This document shows positions 22,300 to 29,426 of a stretch of 64,000 nucleotides of DNA, piece by piece. Position 1 is the first letter of the stretch. Each line of letters opens with the position of its first letter. Under the pieces are notes generated by a model. The model did no database searches, had not been told where the DNA came from, and was given only the letters and a program-made list of their open reading frames with translations. The position numbers and the translations under genes are program-made. Source of the stretch: Kitasatospora sp. SUK 42 (lineage in GTDB: Bacteria > Actinomycetota > Actinomycetes > Streptomycetales > Streptomycetaceae); NCBI RefSeq assembly GCF_015776785.2, contig NZ_LFMD02000003.1, positions 864,823 to 928,822 on the forward strand, written 5' to 3'.

Positions 22300-22328
22300 G
22301 CTCCCAGCATGCGGCAGCCCGCAGCCTG

Positions 22329-22373
22329 TTGCCAGGTACTTCTTATACCTGGATAACCACACTCTGGTACCAG
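22329..22373 (+). promoter_or_regulatory. MFS promoter with two operator-like palindromes
   Basis: A sigma-70-type pair is readable: TTGCCA (22329-22334), 17 bases, GATAAC (22352-22357). Overlapping the spacer is CCAGGTA-N7-TACCTGG (22332-22352), and just downstream is the perfect palindrome CTGGTACCAG (22364-22373). Both share a GGTA core. Position suits repression of the exporter and of the divergent XRE gene. Confidence 0.7.
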
Positions 22374-22391
22374 GCTGAGGGGCGGCGGATC

Positions 22392-23855
22392 GTGGGATCC
22401 GTGACCCAACAACTCGCCGTCGCCCCCACCCCGATCCGAACCGCCGCCCCCACCGCTCCAGCCGCTCCCCGCACCCCCTCCCTCGGCACCGCCGGGCTGG
22501 TCACCGTGCTGCTCGGGGCCTTCCTGCCGATGCTCGACTTCTTCATCGTCAACGTCGCCCTGCCCACCATCGACCGGGACCTGGCGGCCGGACCGGCCGT
22601 CCTGGAGCTCGTCGCCGCCGGCTACGGCATCGCCTTCGCCGTCCTGCTCGTCCTCGGCGGGCGGCTCGGCGACATCTTCGGCCGCCGCCGGCTCTTCGTC
22701 GCCGGGGCCGCCGCCTTCGCCCTCACCTCGCTGGCCTGCGGCCTCGCCCCCGGCGCGTGGTCCCTGGTCGCCGCCCGGGCCGCCCAGGGCGCCTCGGCCG
22801 CGCTGCTGATCCCGCAGGTGCTCGGCACCATCACCGCCGCCACCGACGGCGCCCGGCGCGGCCGGGCGCTCAGCATCTACGGCGCGGTCGGCGGGATCTC
22901 CGTGGTGATCGGCCAGGTGCTCGGCGGAATGCTGGTCGCCGCCGACCTGTTCGGCACCGGCTGGCGCTCGATCTTCCTGCTGAACGTCCCGTTCGCCCTG
23001 CTCGCCGTGGTGCTGGCCGTCCGGTACGTCCCGGAGAGCCGGGCCGCCCGGGCCGCCCGGGTGGACGTGCCCGGCACCGTACTGCTCACCGCCACGCTGC
23101 TGGCACTGCTCATCCCGCTGATGGAGGGCCACGCGGCCGGCTGGCCGCTCTGGTCCTGGGCGCTGCTGGCGCTGTTCCCGGTGCTGGCCGTCACCTTCGC
23201 CCTGGTCGAGCGGCGCGCCGAGCGGCGCGGGGACACCCCGCTGGTGCCGCCGACCCTGCTGCGGATCCCCGAGATGCGGCGCGGCCTCGGCATCGCGCTC
23301 CCCTACTTCGCGGGCTTCGGCGGCTTCATGTTCGTCATCGCCGTCGCCCTCCAGCAGGGCCTGCGGCTCGGCGTGGTCGCGGCCGGCTGGGCACTGGTTC
23401 CGATGGCTGTCGGCTACTTCGCCGCCTCGCTGTCCAGCCCGCGGCTGATCGGCCGCTGGGGCAGCCGGGTGCTCAGCGCCGGTGCCGCCGTCCAGGCCGT
23501 CGGGCTCGCCGCCATCGCGCTGACCGTCCTCGCCGACTCGGCCCACTTCTCCGCGCTGCGGATGGCCCCCGGTGTCGCCCTCGCGGGCATCGGGCAGGGC
23601 CTGATCGGCACCCCGCTGTTCCGGGTCGTCCTCTCCAAGGTGCCCGCCGCCCGGGCCGGCGTCGGCAGCGGCGTCCTCGCCACCAGCCAGCAGGCCAGCC
23701 TGGCCCTCGGCGTCGCCACCCTCGGCACCCTGTACCTGTCGGTCTCCCCCGGTCTCGGCATGGGCCGCGCGCTCGCCCTGTGCCTGGGCATCCAGATGGT
23801 GGGCTCCTTCACCATCCTGTACCTGACCACCCGCCTTCCCCGCTCCATCGGCTGA
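22392..23855 (+). CDS. MFS exporter, DHA2 (14-helix) family
   Basis: 487 residues, Pro/Ala-rich cytoplasmic start, then 14 predicted membrane helices. Motifs: LDFFIVNVALPTIDRDL in helix 1, GRLGDIFGRRRLFVAG (motif A, loop 2-3), and the helix 4-5 region AAQGASAALLIPQVLG with the antiporter-type GGISVVIGQVLGG. This is the drug-proton antiporter pattern of EmrB/QacA proteins. GTG at 22392 has GAGGGG nine bases upstream; GTG at 22401 is the alternative. It is divergent from the XRE regulator, its probable controller. Substrate unknown. Confidence 0.93.
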   Translation: MGSVTQQLAVAPTPIRTAAPTAPAAPRTPSLGTAGLVTVLLGAFLPMLDFFIVNVALPTIDRDLAAGPAVLELVAAGYGIAFAVLLVLGGRLGDIFGRRRLFVAGAAAFALTSLACGLAPGAWSLVAARAAQGASAALLIPQVLGTITAATDGARRGRALSIYGAVGGISVVIGQVLGGMLVAADLFGTGWRSIFLLNVPFALLAVVLAVRYVPESRAARAARVDVPGTVLLTATLLALLIPLMEGHAAGWPLWSWALLALFPVLAVTFALVERRAERRGDTPLVPPTLLRIPEMRRGLGIALPYFAGFGGFMFVIAVALQQGLRLGVVAAGWALVPMAVGYFAASLSSPRLIGRWGSRVLSAGAAVQAVGLAAIALTVLADSAHFSALRMAPGVALAGIGQGLIGTPLFRVVLSKVPAARAGVGSGVLATSQQASLALGVATLGTLYLSVSPGLGMGRALALCLGIQMVGSFTILYLTTRLPRSIG

Positions 23856-23885
23856 GCCCCGGCCCCACGGGGCACCACGGCGAAC

Positions 23886-23919
23886 GGCCTCGCGATCGGT
23901 TCCGTCCGATCGCGAGGCC
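23886..23919 (+). terminator. 14-bp stem hairpin after MFS gene
   Basis: Perfect stem GGCCTCGCGATCGG / CCGATCGCGAGGCC with a 6-base loop, 30 bases after the exporter stop. It lies between converging genes and may serve both strands. No T-run. Confidence 0.85.
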
Positions 23920-23980
23920 TCCTGCTCCCCTTCACCGCGACGGCCTTCGGCCGCAACCGGCTCTACGCGCGCAACGGGCC

Positions 23981-24778
23981 TTACGGGCGCGCGAGTTCGT
24001 CGAGCCAGGCGCCGAACAGGCCGCGGACCGCCTCCGCGCTCTCCACCTGCGGGTTGTGGCCGACGCCGTCGAGCACCGTCGCCGCCAACCGGGGGTAGTG
24101 GTCGAGCAGGGCGAGCTGGTCGCGCCAGCCCACCAGGGCGTCCTGCCGGGTGGTGACCAGCAGGTGGCGACCGCGGTGCTCCGGCGCCTGCCGCTCGGGC
24201 CAGTGCGGCAGCATGAACGCGGCCTCCAGCTCGGCGGCGGCCGCCCGGTCGTGGACCCGCCAGCCCGGCAGGACGTACTGCTCGACGAGTTCCCAACTCC
24301 GCTTGTCCAGACGGGCCGTGATGTACTCGAACAGCTCGCGCTCGGCGGCCGGGAGGCGGTCGAGCAGCTCCTGATCGCGTTCGACCACGGTCTGTGCGGG
24401 CAGGGTCCGGTCGTCGTACCAGGCCACCACCGGCGCCAGCAGGGCCGAGCCCAGCACCTGCTCCCCGTAACGGGCGGTCACCGCCCGGGCCAGCTGCCCG
24501 CCGAAGGACTGGCCGACCACGGCGAAGGGGCGGGTGCCCAGCTCGGCGTCGATCCAGGCGAAGACGGCCTCGGCCAGGGCCTCCGCCGAGGTGGGGCCGG
24601 GCAGGCGCGGGCTGGCGCCGTGGCCGGGGAGGTCGAGGTAGAGGCGCTGCCAGCCGGGGCGGTCGGCGAAGACGGGTTCGAGCGGGAACAGGACGCGGTG
24701 GTCGACGGTGTAGCCGTGGATCAGGACGAGCGGGGTGCCGTCCCCGAATGCGGTGTGCCGGATGGCGGAATCGGTCAT
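23981..24778 (-). CDS. alpha/beta hydrolase
   Basis: 265 residues with a canonical alpha/beta-hydrolase fold: oxyanion motif LIHGYTVDHR at 19-28, nucleophile elbow GQSFGG with S91, a cap region around residues 120-185, and the catalytic His in DGVGHNPQVE near the C-terminus. No signal peptide, so cytoplasmic. Lies downstream of the MerR gene on the same strand, 34 bases after its stop, and may be part of the same response. Substrate unknown. Ends in TAA, a rare stop at this GC content. Confidence 0.9.
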   Translation of the reverse strand: MTDSAIRHTAFGDGTPLVLIHGYTVDHRVLFPLEPVFADRPGWQRLYLDLPGHGASPRLPGPTSAEALAEAVFAWIDAELGTRPFAVVGQSFGGQLARAVTARYGEQVLGSALLAPVVAWYDDRTLPAQTVVERDQELLDRLPAAERELFEYITARLDKRSWELVEQYVLPGWRVHDRAAAAELEAAFMLPHWPERQAPEHRGRHLLVTTRQDALVGWRDQLALLDHYPRLAATVLDGVGHNPQVESAEAVRGLFGAWLDELARP

Positions 24779-24812
24779 GGCAGCAGCGTCCACCGTGACA
24801 CCGGTGACAAGG

Positions 24813-25220
24813 TCAAGCGGAAGGTTCGAACACCCGGGCCACCGGCTCCCGGACCGGCTCGGAGAGGCTCTTGACCACACCCAGGTACTCCCGGATGGCG
24901 TCCCGGTTGTGAGTCAGGCACTCGATCCGGCGGGTCATCCGCTCCGTCTCGGACTCCAGGGTGGCGAGCATCTCCGGTGTGGCGTCGGCGAAGTGGATCG
25001 TCCGAGGGGTGCCCAGGCAGGGCAGGATCTGCTTGATGATCCGGGTGGGCAGGCCCGAATCGAGCAGGCCGCGGATCTGGAGCACCCGGTCCACCAGGTA
25101 GTCGTCGTAGTCGCGGTAGCCGTTGGCCGCGCGCCGCGGGCTGATCAGCCCCTGCTTCTCGTAGTAGCGCAGAAGGCGCGGAGTGGTCTCCGTCAGCTGG
25201 GCGAGTTCGCCGATCCGCAT
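24813..25220 (-). CDS. MerR-family transcriptional regulator
   Basis: 135 residues. The N-terminal MerR helix-turn-helix and wing are clear (MRIGELAQLTETTPRLLRYY, GLISPRRAANGYRDY), followed by VLQIRGLLDSGLPTRIIKQIL and a C-terminal coiled-coil with SETERMTRRIECLTHNRDAIREYL. The sole cysteines (C68 and the later ECLTHN) do not form a metal site, so an organic or drug ligand is more likely. It is divergent from an MFS exporter with a dyad between the genes. ATG at 25220 has GAGGG seven bases upstream. Confidence 0.93.
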   Translation of the reverse strand: MRIGELAQLTETTPRLLRYYEKQGLISPRRAANGYRDYDDYLVDRVLQIRGLLDSGLPTRIIKQILPCLGTPRTIHFADATPEMLATLESETERMTRRIECLTHNRDAIREYLGVVKSLSEPVREPVARVFEPSA

Positions 25221-25261
25221 GTGACCACCCTCACGTCCGGGCCGGGGCCGATCCGACTGGA

Positions 25262-25281
25262 CCTTGACACGTGTGTCAAGG
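25262..25281. promoter_or_regulatory. MerR-type operator dyad
   Basis: CCTTGACA-CGTG-TGTCAAGG is a perfect 8-base inverted repeat, embedding TTGACA (-35-like) on both strands. It lies 41 bases upstream of the MerR start and 16 bases upstream of the exporter start. Such close placement suggests a leaderless or very short-leader exporter mRNA. MerR proteins bind dyads in this position. Confidence 0.75.
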
Positions 25282-25297
25282 ATAAACGATCGGCCAC

Positions 25298-26512
25298 ATG
25301 TCGACCCATGAGCTCCCCTCCCCCTCCCCCGCGGTGGCGACCGCGCCCCGCCCGCCCCGGCTCCCCTGGCCCGCCCTGCTGGCCATGAGCACCGCCGGAT
25401 TCGTCACCCTGATGACCGAGGCCCTGCCCGCCGGGGTCCTGCCCGCCATGAGCACCGACCTCGGCGTCAGCCAGTCCGGCGCCGGACAGTCCGTCACCCT
25501 CTACGCGGTCGGCTCCATCGCCGCCGCCATCCCGCTCACCACCGCCACCGCCGGCTGGCCGCGCAAGCGGCTGCTGCTCCTGGCCGTCGCCGGCTTCACC
25601 GTGGCCAACGCCGTGACGGCGGTCTCGGGGAACTTCCCGCTCACCATGGTCGCGCGCTTCGCGGCCGGCCTGGTCGCCGGGCTGCTCTGGGCGCTGCTCG
25701 CCGGATACTCCCGGAGCATCGTCGCGCCCGAACAGCGCGGACGGGCGATGGCGGTGGCGATGGGCGGCGCGACGGTCGCCCTGTCGGTGGGGGTGCCGGC
25801 CGGCACCCTGCTCGCCGGGGTCGCCGGCTGGCGGCTCACCTTCGGACTGATGAGCCTCATCGCGGCGGGACTGGTGGGGTGGATCGCCGCCGCCGTCCCG
25901 GCCGTCCCCGGTCGCCCCGAGCACGACCGGCCGCCACTGCGCCGGGTGTTCCGGATCCCGGGCGTGATCGCCGTCCTGGGCGTCACCGCGACCTTCGTCC
26001 TCGCCCACAACCTCCTCTACACCTACATCGCCGCACTGATCGAACCGCTGGGCCTCGGTGGGCGGACCGACACCGTGCTGCTGGTCCTCGGCCTGTCCTC
26101 GCTGGTCAGCATCCTCGGCACCGGGGCGCTGATCGACCGGCACCTGCGCACCCTGACCCTCGCCGCCTGCGGGCTCCTCGCCGTCGCCGCCGCCGTCCTC
26201 GCCGCCGCCCTGCTCACCTCGGCGCCCTGGCCCGTCTACGGCGCCGCCGCGATCTGGGGCCTCGGCTTCGGCGGCGCCGCCACCCTGCTGCAGACCGCCG
26301 TCGCCGACACCGCGGGCACGGCCGCCGACCTCGCGCAGTCCCTCCTGGTCACCTGCTGGAACCTCGGCATCGCCGCCGCCGGGTTCGCCGGCGGCCTCCT
26401 CCTCGACCACACCGGCCCGGACTCGCTGCCCTGGTCGGCCCTGGCGCTGCTGGCCCTCGCCCTGACCGTCGCGGCCACCGCCCGCCGCCACGGGTTCCCC
26501 GAGCGGCGCTGA
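25298..26512 (+). CDS. MFS transporter (DHA1, AraJ/Cmx-like)
   Basis: 404 residues with 12 predicted membrane helices. The first loop region (TEALPAGVLPAMSTDLGVSQSGAGQSVTLYAVGSIAAAIPL) is typical of the AraJ/YdhP/chloramphenicol-efflux group of DHA1 exporters, followed by the loop 2-3 motif GWPRKRLLLLAVAGF and the helix 5 region GATVALSVGVPAGTLLAGVAGWR (motif C). Divergent from the MerR regulator and probably induced by the same compound it exports. The ATG has no good ribosome binding site at normal distance. Confidence 0.93.
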   Translation: MSTHELPSPSPAVATAPRPPRLPWPALLAMSTAGFVTLMTEALPAGVLPAMSTDLGVSQSGAGQSVTLYAVGSIAAAIPLTTATAGWPRKRLLLLAVAGFTVANAVTAVSGNFPLTMVARFAAGLVAGLLWALLAGYSRSIVAPEQRGRAMAVAMGGATVALSVGVPAGTLLAGVAGWRLTFGLMSLIAAGLVGWIAAAVPAVPGRPEHDRPPLRRVFRIPGVIAVLGVTATFVLAHNLLYTYIAALIEPLGLGGRTDTVLLVLGLSSLVSILGTGALIDRHLRTLTLAACGLLAVAAAVLAAALLTSAPWPVYGAAAIWGLGFGGAATLLQTAVADTAGTAADLAQSLLVTCWNLGIAAAGFAGGLLLDHTGPDSLPWSALALLALALTVAATARRHGFPERR

Positions 26513-26578
26513 CACGTTCGCGTGAAATCGACGCACGTTCTTCGCAATCGCCGCACGATCCGCTCTACCGTGAGTCGT

Positions 26579-26872
26579 ATGACAGCCAGAGTTCCCATCC
26601 GGCAGCTCCAGCAACACGCCAGCGAGTTGATCGACCGGGTCGCGGCCGGCGAGCGCGTCGAGATCACCCGCAATGGGCGGCTGATCGCCGTACTGACGCC
26701 GCCCGACCCCGAACAACGGGTGCTGGAGGACCTTGTTCGCGACGGCACCATCGACCCGGAGAACGCCGCCACCGCACGTGGGCTGGCCGATTGGACTCCG
26801 CCCACGATCGACGTCCGGCTCCCGTCGGCCGCTGACGCCCTGCACGCCATGCGCGAGGAGGAAGACCGTTGA
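26579..26872 (+). CDS. Phd/YefM-family antitoxin
   Basis: 97 residues. The N-terminal DNA-binding region VPIRQLQQHASELIDRVAAGERVEITRNGRLIAVLTP is the standard prevent-host-death fold. The C-terminal half, ending RLPSAADALHAMREEEDR, is the flexible toxin-binding tail. It overlaps the toxin start by four bases, so synthesis is coupled. Antitoxins of this family also repress their own promoter. Confidence 0.95.
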   Translation: MTARVPIRQLQQHASELIDRVAAGERVEITRNGRLIAVLTPPDPEQRVLEDLVRDGTIDPENAATARGLADWTPPTIDVRLPSAADALHAMREEEDR

Positions 26873-27303
26873 TCTACCTCGACTCGTGCGCGGTCCTGAA
26901 ACTTCTGATCCCGGAGAACGAGTCCGCAGCACTCCGCACCTTCCTCTCCTCCCACGGCTCCGAAGGCCATGCGACCAGCGCACTGACCCAGGTCGAGGTA
27001 CCCCGCGCACTCATCAGGATCGGCGCGCCGCAGAAGGTGCTGGACGCCTCGGCCGACCTGCTCGACCGCATGCTCCGCATCCGGCTCTCCGACCCGATCC
27101 TCCGGGCCGCCAGCCAGCTCCCCACCCGGCATCTACGAACGCTCGACGCCCTTCACCTCGCCAGCGCCGAGCACCTGGAACACTCACTCACCGCCTTCGT
27201 CACGTACGACAAGCGCCTCCGCGAGTCAGCCGATGAGCGCGACCTGCCGGTGGTCTCGCCGGGCTCGGTGCCGGGCACCGAGCCCGGCGACATCCAGGCA
27301 TGA
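26869..27303 (+). CDS. vapC: VapC-type PIN-domain toxin
   Basis: 144 residues, predicted RNase toxin. All four PIN acidic residues are visible: D5 (IYLDSCAV), E43 (QVEVPRA), D93 (RTLDALHLASA) and D114 (TYDKRL). The start is TTG at 26869, overlapping the antitoxin stop and preceded by a strong GAGGAGGAAGA ribosome binding site inside the antitoxin gene. A weaker start codon with a strong ribosome binding site could tune toxin level. The C-terminus after residue 125 is variable and Pro/Gly-rich. Confidence 0.95.
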   Translation: MIYLDSCAVLKLLIPENESAALRTFLSSHGSEGHATSALTQVEVPRALIRIGAPQKVLDASADLLDRMLRIRLSDPILRAASQLPTRHLRTLDALHLASAEHLEHSLTAFVTYDKRLRESADERDLPVVSPGSVPGTEPGDIQA

Positions 27304-27372
27304 TCGCCCGTCAGTCTCGCCGCCCTGGACGTCCGTCCCGACTTCTGCGGTGAGGACGGCCGACCGTCCGAA

Positions 27373-27409
27373 AACCCCTTGAGCCCCCGCCAGGGGTTCG
27401 TGTCAGAAT
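27373..27409 (+). promoter_or_regulatory. hairpin and possible leaderless promoter before NADAR gene
   Basis: TTGAGC (27379-27384) and CAGAAT (27404-27409) form a possible promoter with a 19-base spacer that would start transcription close to the ATG at 27416. An inverted repeat AACCCCT-N12-AGGGGTT (27373-27398) overlaps it and could be an operator or the toxin operon's terminator. Confidence 0.4.
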
Positions 27410-27415
27410 GACGAT

Positions 27416-27994
27416 ATGAGCGAGCACCGCGTGGGGGACCTTGCCGACGTCCGCAGCCGTGAGGAGCTGGCGGCCCTGATGGCCGCCGGTGCGCGGCCGA
27501 AGTGGGTGATGTTCTGGGGGCACACCGCCCGCAAGGGCGGCGGCACCCGGCAGGAGTGCCTGAGCCAGTGGTGGCCCGGGCACTTCACCGTCGACGGGGT
27601 GACGTACGCCTCCGCCGAGCACTGGATGATGGCCGGGAAGGCCCGGATGTTCGGGGACACGGCCATCGAGCGGCGCGTCCTGGAGGCCCGCACGCCCGCC
27701 GAGGCGAAGAAACTGGGCCGACTGGTCCAGGGCTTCGACGAACAGGCCTGGGCGGCGGGCCGGTTCGAGCTGGTCGTCGAGGGCAACGTCGCGAAGTTCG
27801 GCCAGGACGACGCCCTGCGCGACTACCTGCTGAGCACCGGCAGGCGAGTGCTGGTGGAGGCCAGCCCGCTGGACCGGGTCTGGGGCATCGGGCTCGCCGC
27901 GGACGACATCCGGGCCGAACGCCCCCTGGAGTGGCGGGGGTTGAACCTGCTCGGCTTCGCACTGATGGAGGCCCGGGCCCGGCTGGCCCCATGA
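27416..27994 (+). CDS. NADAR (DUF1768) family protein
   Basis: 192 residues. Hallmarks of the NADAR fold: MFWGHTARKGGGTRQECLSQWWPGHFTVDGVTYASAEHWMMAGKARMFGD near the start, EARTPAEAKKLGR in the middle, and the C-terminal RVLVEASPLDRVWGIGLAADD with WRGLNLLGFALM. The family cleaves N-glycosidic bonds: YbiA-type members act on riboflavin intermediates, and others remove ADP-ribose from guanine bases as antitoxins. No DarT-like transferase is adjacent, so the role here is open. No ribosome binding site is visible before the ATG. Confidence 0.93.
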   Translation: MSEHRVGDLADVRSREELAALMAAGARPKWVMFWGHTARKGGGTRQECLSQWWPGHFTVDGVTYASAEHWMMAGKARMFGDTAIERRVLEARTPAEAKKLGRLVQGFDEQAWAAGRFELVVEGNVAKFGQDDALRDYLLSTGRRVLVEASPLDRVWGIGLAADDIRAERPLEWRGLNLLGFALMEARARLAP

Positions 27995-28108
27995 GGCCGG
28001 GCGCCGGCCACGCCACGGCGCGGGTCGCTTCCCGCCCGCGCCGCTAGGCGGCCCCGCCACGGAGCGCGACCGGCGCACTTCGCACAACAACCGCCCTCTG
28101 CGCGCTCC

Positions 28109-28138
28109 TTGACACCACTCGGGCACGACTGGTCGTGC
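28109..28138 (+). promoter_or_regulatory. TTGACA box with GCACGAC/GTCGTGC dyad
   Basis: TTGACA (28109-28114) is followed by a perfect inverted repeat GCACGAC-TG-GTCGTGC (28123-28138) about 35 bases before the next ATG. It could be a -35 element with an operator or small hairpin. A convincing -10 was not found. Confidence 0.4.
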
Positions 28139-28172
28139 GCTCTTAACTCCCCGGCCACATAACGACGCCAGG

Positions 28173-29324
28173 ATGTCCCGCAGTCAGGGTCTGGATGGAC
28201 AGGTTGGGGCGATCATGCGCATGCGGCCAACGACGGATTCCGCAGGCCAGCCGCCGGAAGGCGAGCAACGGGCCGCCGAACTCCGGTCAGAACTGGACGA
28301 GTTGCTCCTCGCGAGCCGCTACGCGACCCAACGCGAACGGCGACTGAACGAGGCGATTCGCGCGACCCCGGGCCGCCAGCGCCCGGACGGGGACCTCCTG
28401 CGGCAGCTCGCCCAGGCCCGTGCCCTCCGCGAGGGGCTGAGCACCCGCTGCCTCCAACTCAGCGACCAGCTGGAGGAGTTGGAGCTCAGACTCCGGCACG
28501 GGCAGCACCCACAGCCCCAGCCCCAGCCCCGTCCGAGGACGCACCCCCAGCCACGGCAGTCACCACCACCGCCGCCACCCGCCCGCCCCGACCTCGGAGC
28601 CCTCACCGGGCGGATCACCGCCCTCCACCGCGCCGGCGCGCTCCCCGAGGCCGAGGAACTGCTGAACCAGGCCGCCGCCCGCCTCGCCCCCGCCGACGCC
28701 GCACTGCTGGTCGGCATGCTCGCCGAGCACGGCCCGACCGGAGTCTCCCTCCACCTCGCCAGGACCGCCGCCCACCTCGCCCCCGACCAGGCCGTCGCCG
28801 TCCTGGCCCAGCTGCGCGAACTGGGACTGGCCGAGGAGGCCGCGGAGCTGTTCCACGCCTTCTGGGCCTACCCGGCGGCCGCCGTCCCCGGCCTGCTCGC
28901 GGCACTGGAGCGGGCCGGGCAGAACGCCGACGGCGCCACGCTGCTCTGGGAGTGGGGTTCGGCCCCGACGCCCGAGCTGACCTCCCTCGCCGCCTGCCTC
29001 CAGCAGCACGACCGCTCCGCCGACGTGCGCACCCTGCTGCGCCAGGCGGCCGGCCGCCCGACCGCCGACCTCGCCGTCCTCGCCGCCGACCTGCCGCCCG
29101 CCCTCGCCGCCCTGCTGCTGCACGAGCTGGCCGCCCTGCGCCCGCCGGTCGAACTGGTCCGCCTGGCCGCCGCCCTGGACGGCAGCCCCGAGCTCTACGG
29201 GCAGCTGCTCGCCGCCCTGCGCACCGACGAGGCCCGGCACCGCACCACCCTCGCCACCCTCCGCACCGAGGGCCTCCCGACCGACCCGCCCGCGGCGCCC
29301 CGCTCCCGCTGGGGAAGGCGCTAG
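28173..29324 (+). CDS. uncharacterised protein: coiled coil, Pro/Gln linker, helical repeats
   Basis: 383 residues, not recognised. Residues 25-110 are charged and heptad-like (coiled coil), residues 112-140 form a Pro/Gln/Arg linker encoded partly by a 6-base tandem repeat, and residues 140-365 are Ala/Leu-rich helices in units of roughly 35 residues (ITALHRAGALPEAEELL, LAQLRELGLAEEAAELF, LLAALERAGQNADGATLL), reminiscent of TPR/PPR-like scaffolds. The ATG at 28173 has no spaced ribosome binding site; ATGs at 28215 and 28221 follow GGGGCGATC. Probably a cytoplasmic scaffold; function unknown. Confidence 0.65.
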   Translation: MSRSQGLDGQVGAIMRMRPTTDSAGQPPEGEQRAAELRSELDELLLASRYATQRERRLNEAIRATPGRQRPDGDLLRQLAQARALREGLSTRCLQLSDQLEELELRLRHGQHPQPQPQPRPRTHPQPRQSPPPPPPARPDLGALTGRITALHRAGALPEAEELLNQAAARLAPADAALLVGMLAEHGPTGVSLHLARTAAHLAPDQAVAVLAQLRELGLAEEAAELFHAFWAYPAAAVPGLLAALERAGQNADGATLLWEWGSAPTPELTSLAACLQQHDRSADVRTLLRQAAGRPTADLAVLAADLPPALAALLLHELAALRPPVELVRLAAALDGSPELYGQLLAALRTDEARHRTTLATLRTEGLPTDPPAAPRSRWGRR

Positions 29325-29365
29325 AAGGGTGTTCGAAGACAGGCCCTGAAGGGCCCCCGACAGCA

Positions 29366-29409
29366 GGGAGCCCCCGCCCGCCCCGCTGAAGGGGCGAACG
29401 AGGGCTCCC
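29366..29409. terminator. bipartite hairpin between converging genes
   Basis: Outer arms GGGAGCCC (29366-29373) and GGGCTCCC (29402-29409) enclose an inner stem CGCCCC-GCTGAA-GGGGCG (29379-29396). It sits between the converging coiled-coil and glyS genes and could terminate both. Confidence 0.75.
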
Positions 29410-29426
29410 GGAAGCCGGGTCCGGCC

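Noticed and set aside
26579..27303. Evidence for a prophage or integrative element around the toxin-antitoxin pair
   Set aside because: No integrase, phage structural gene, tRNA target or direct repeat was found; the flanks are ordinary chromosomal genes.
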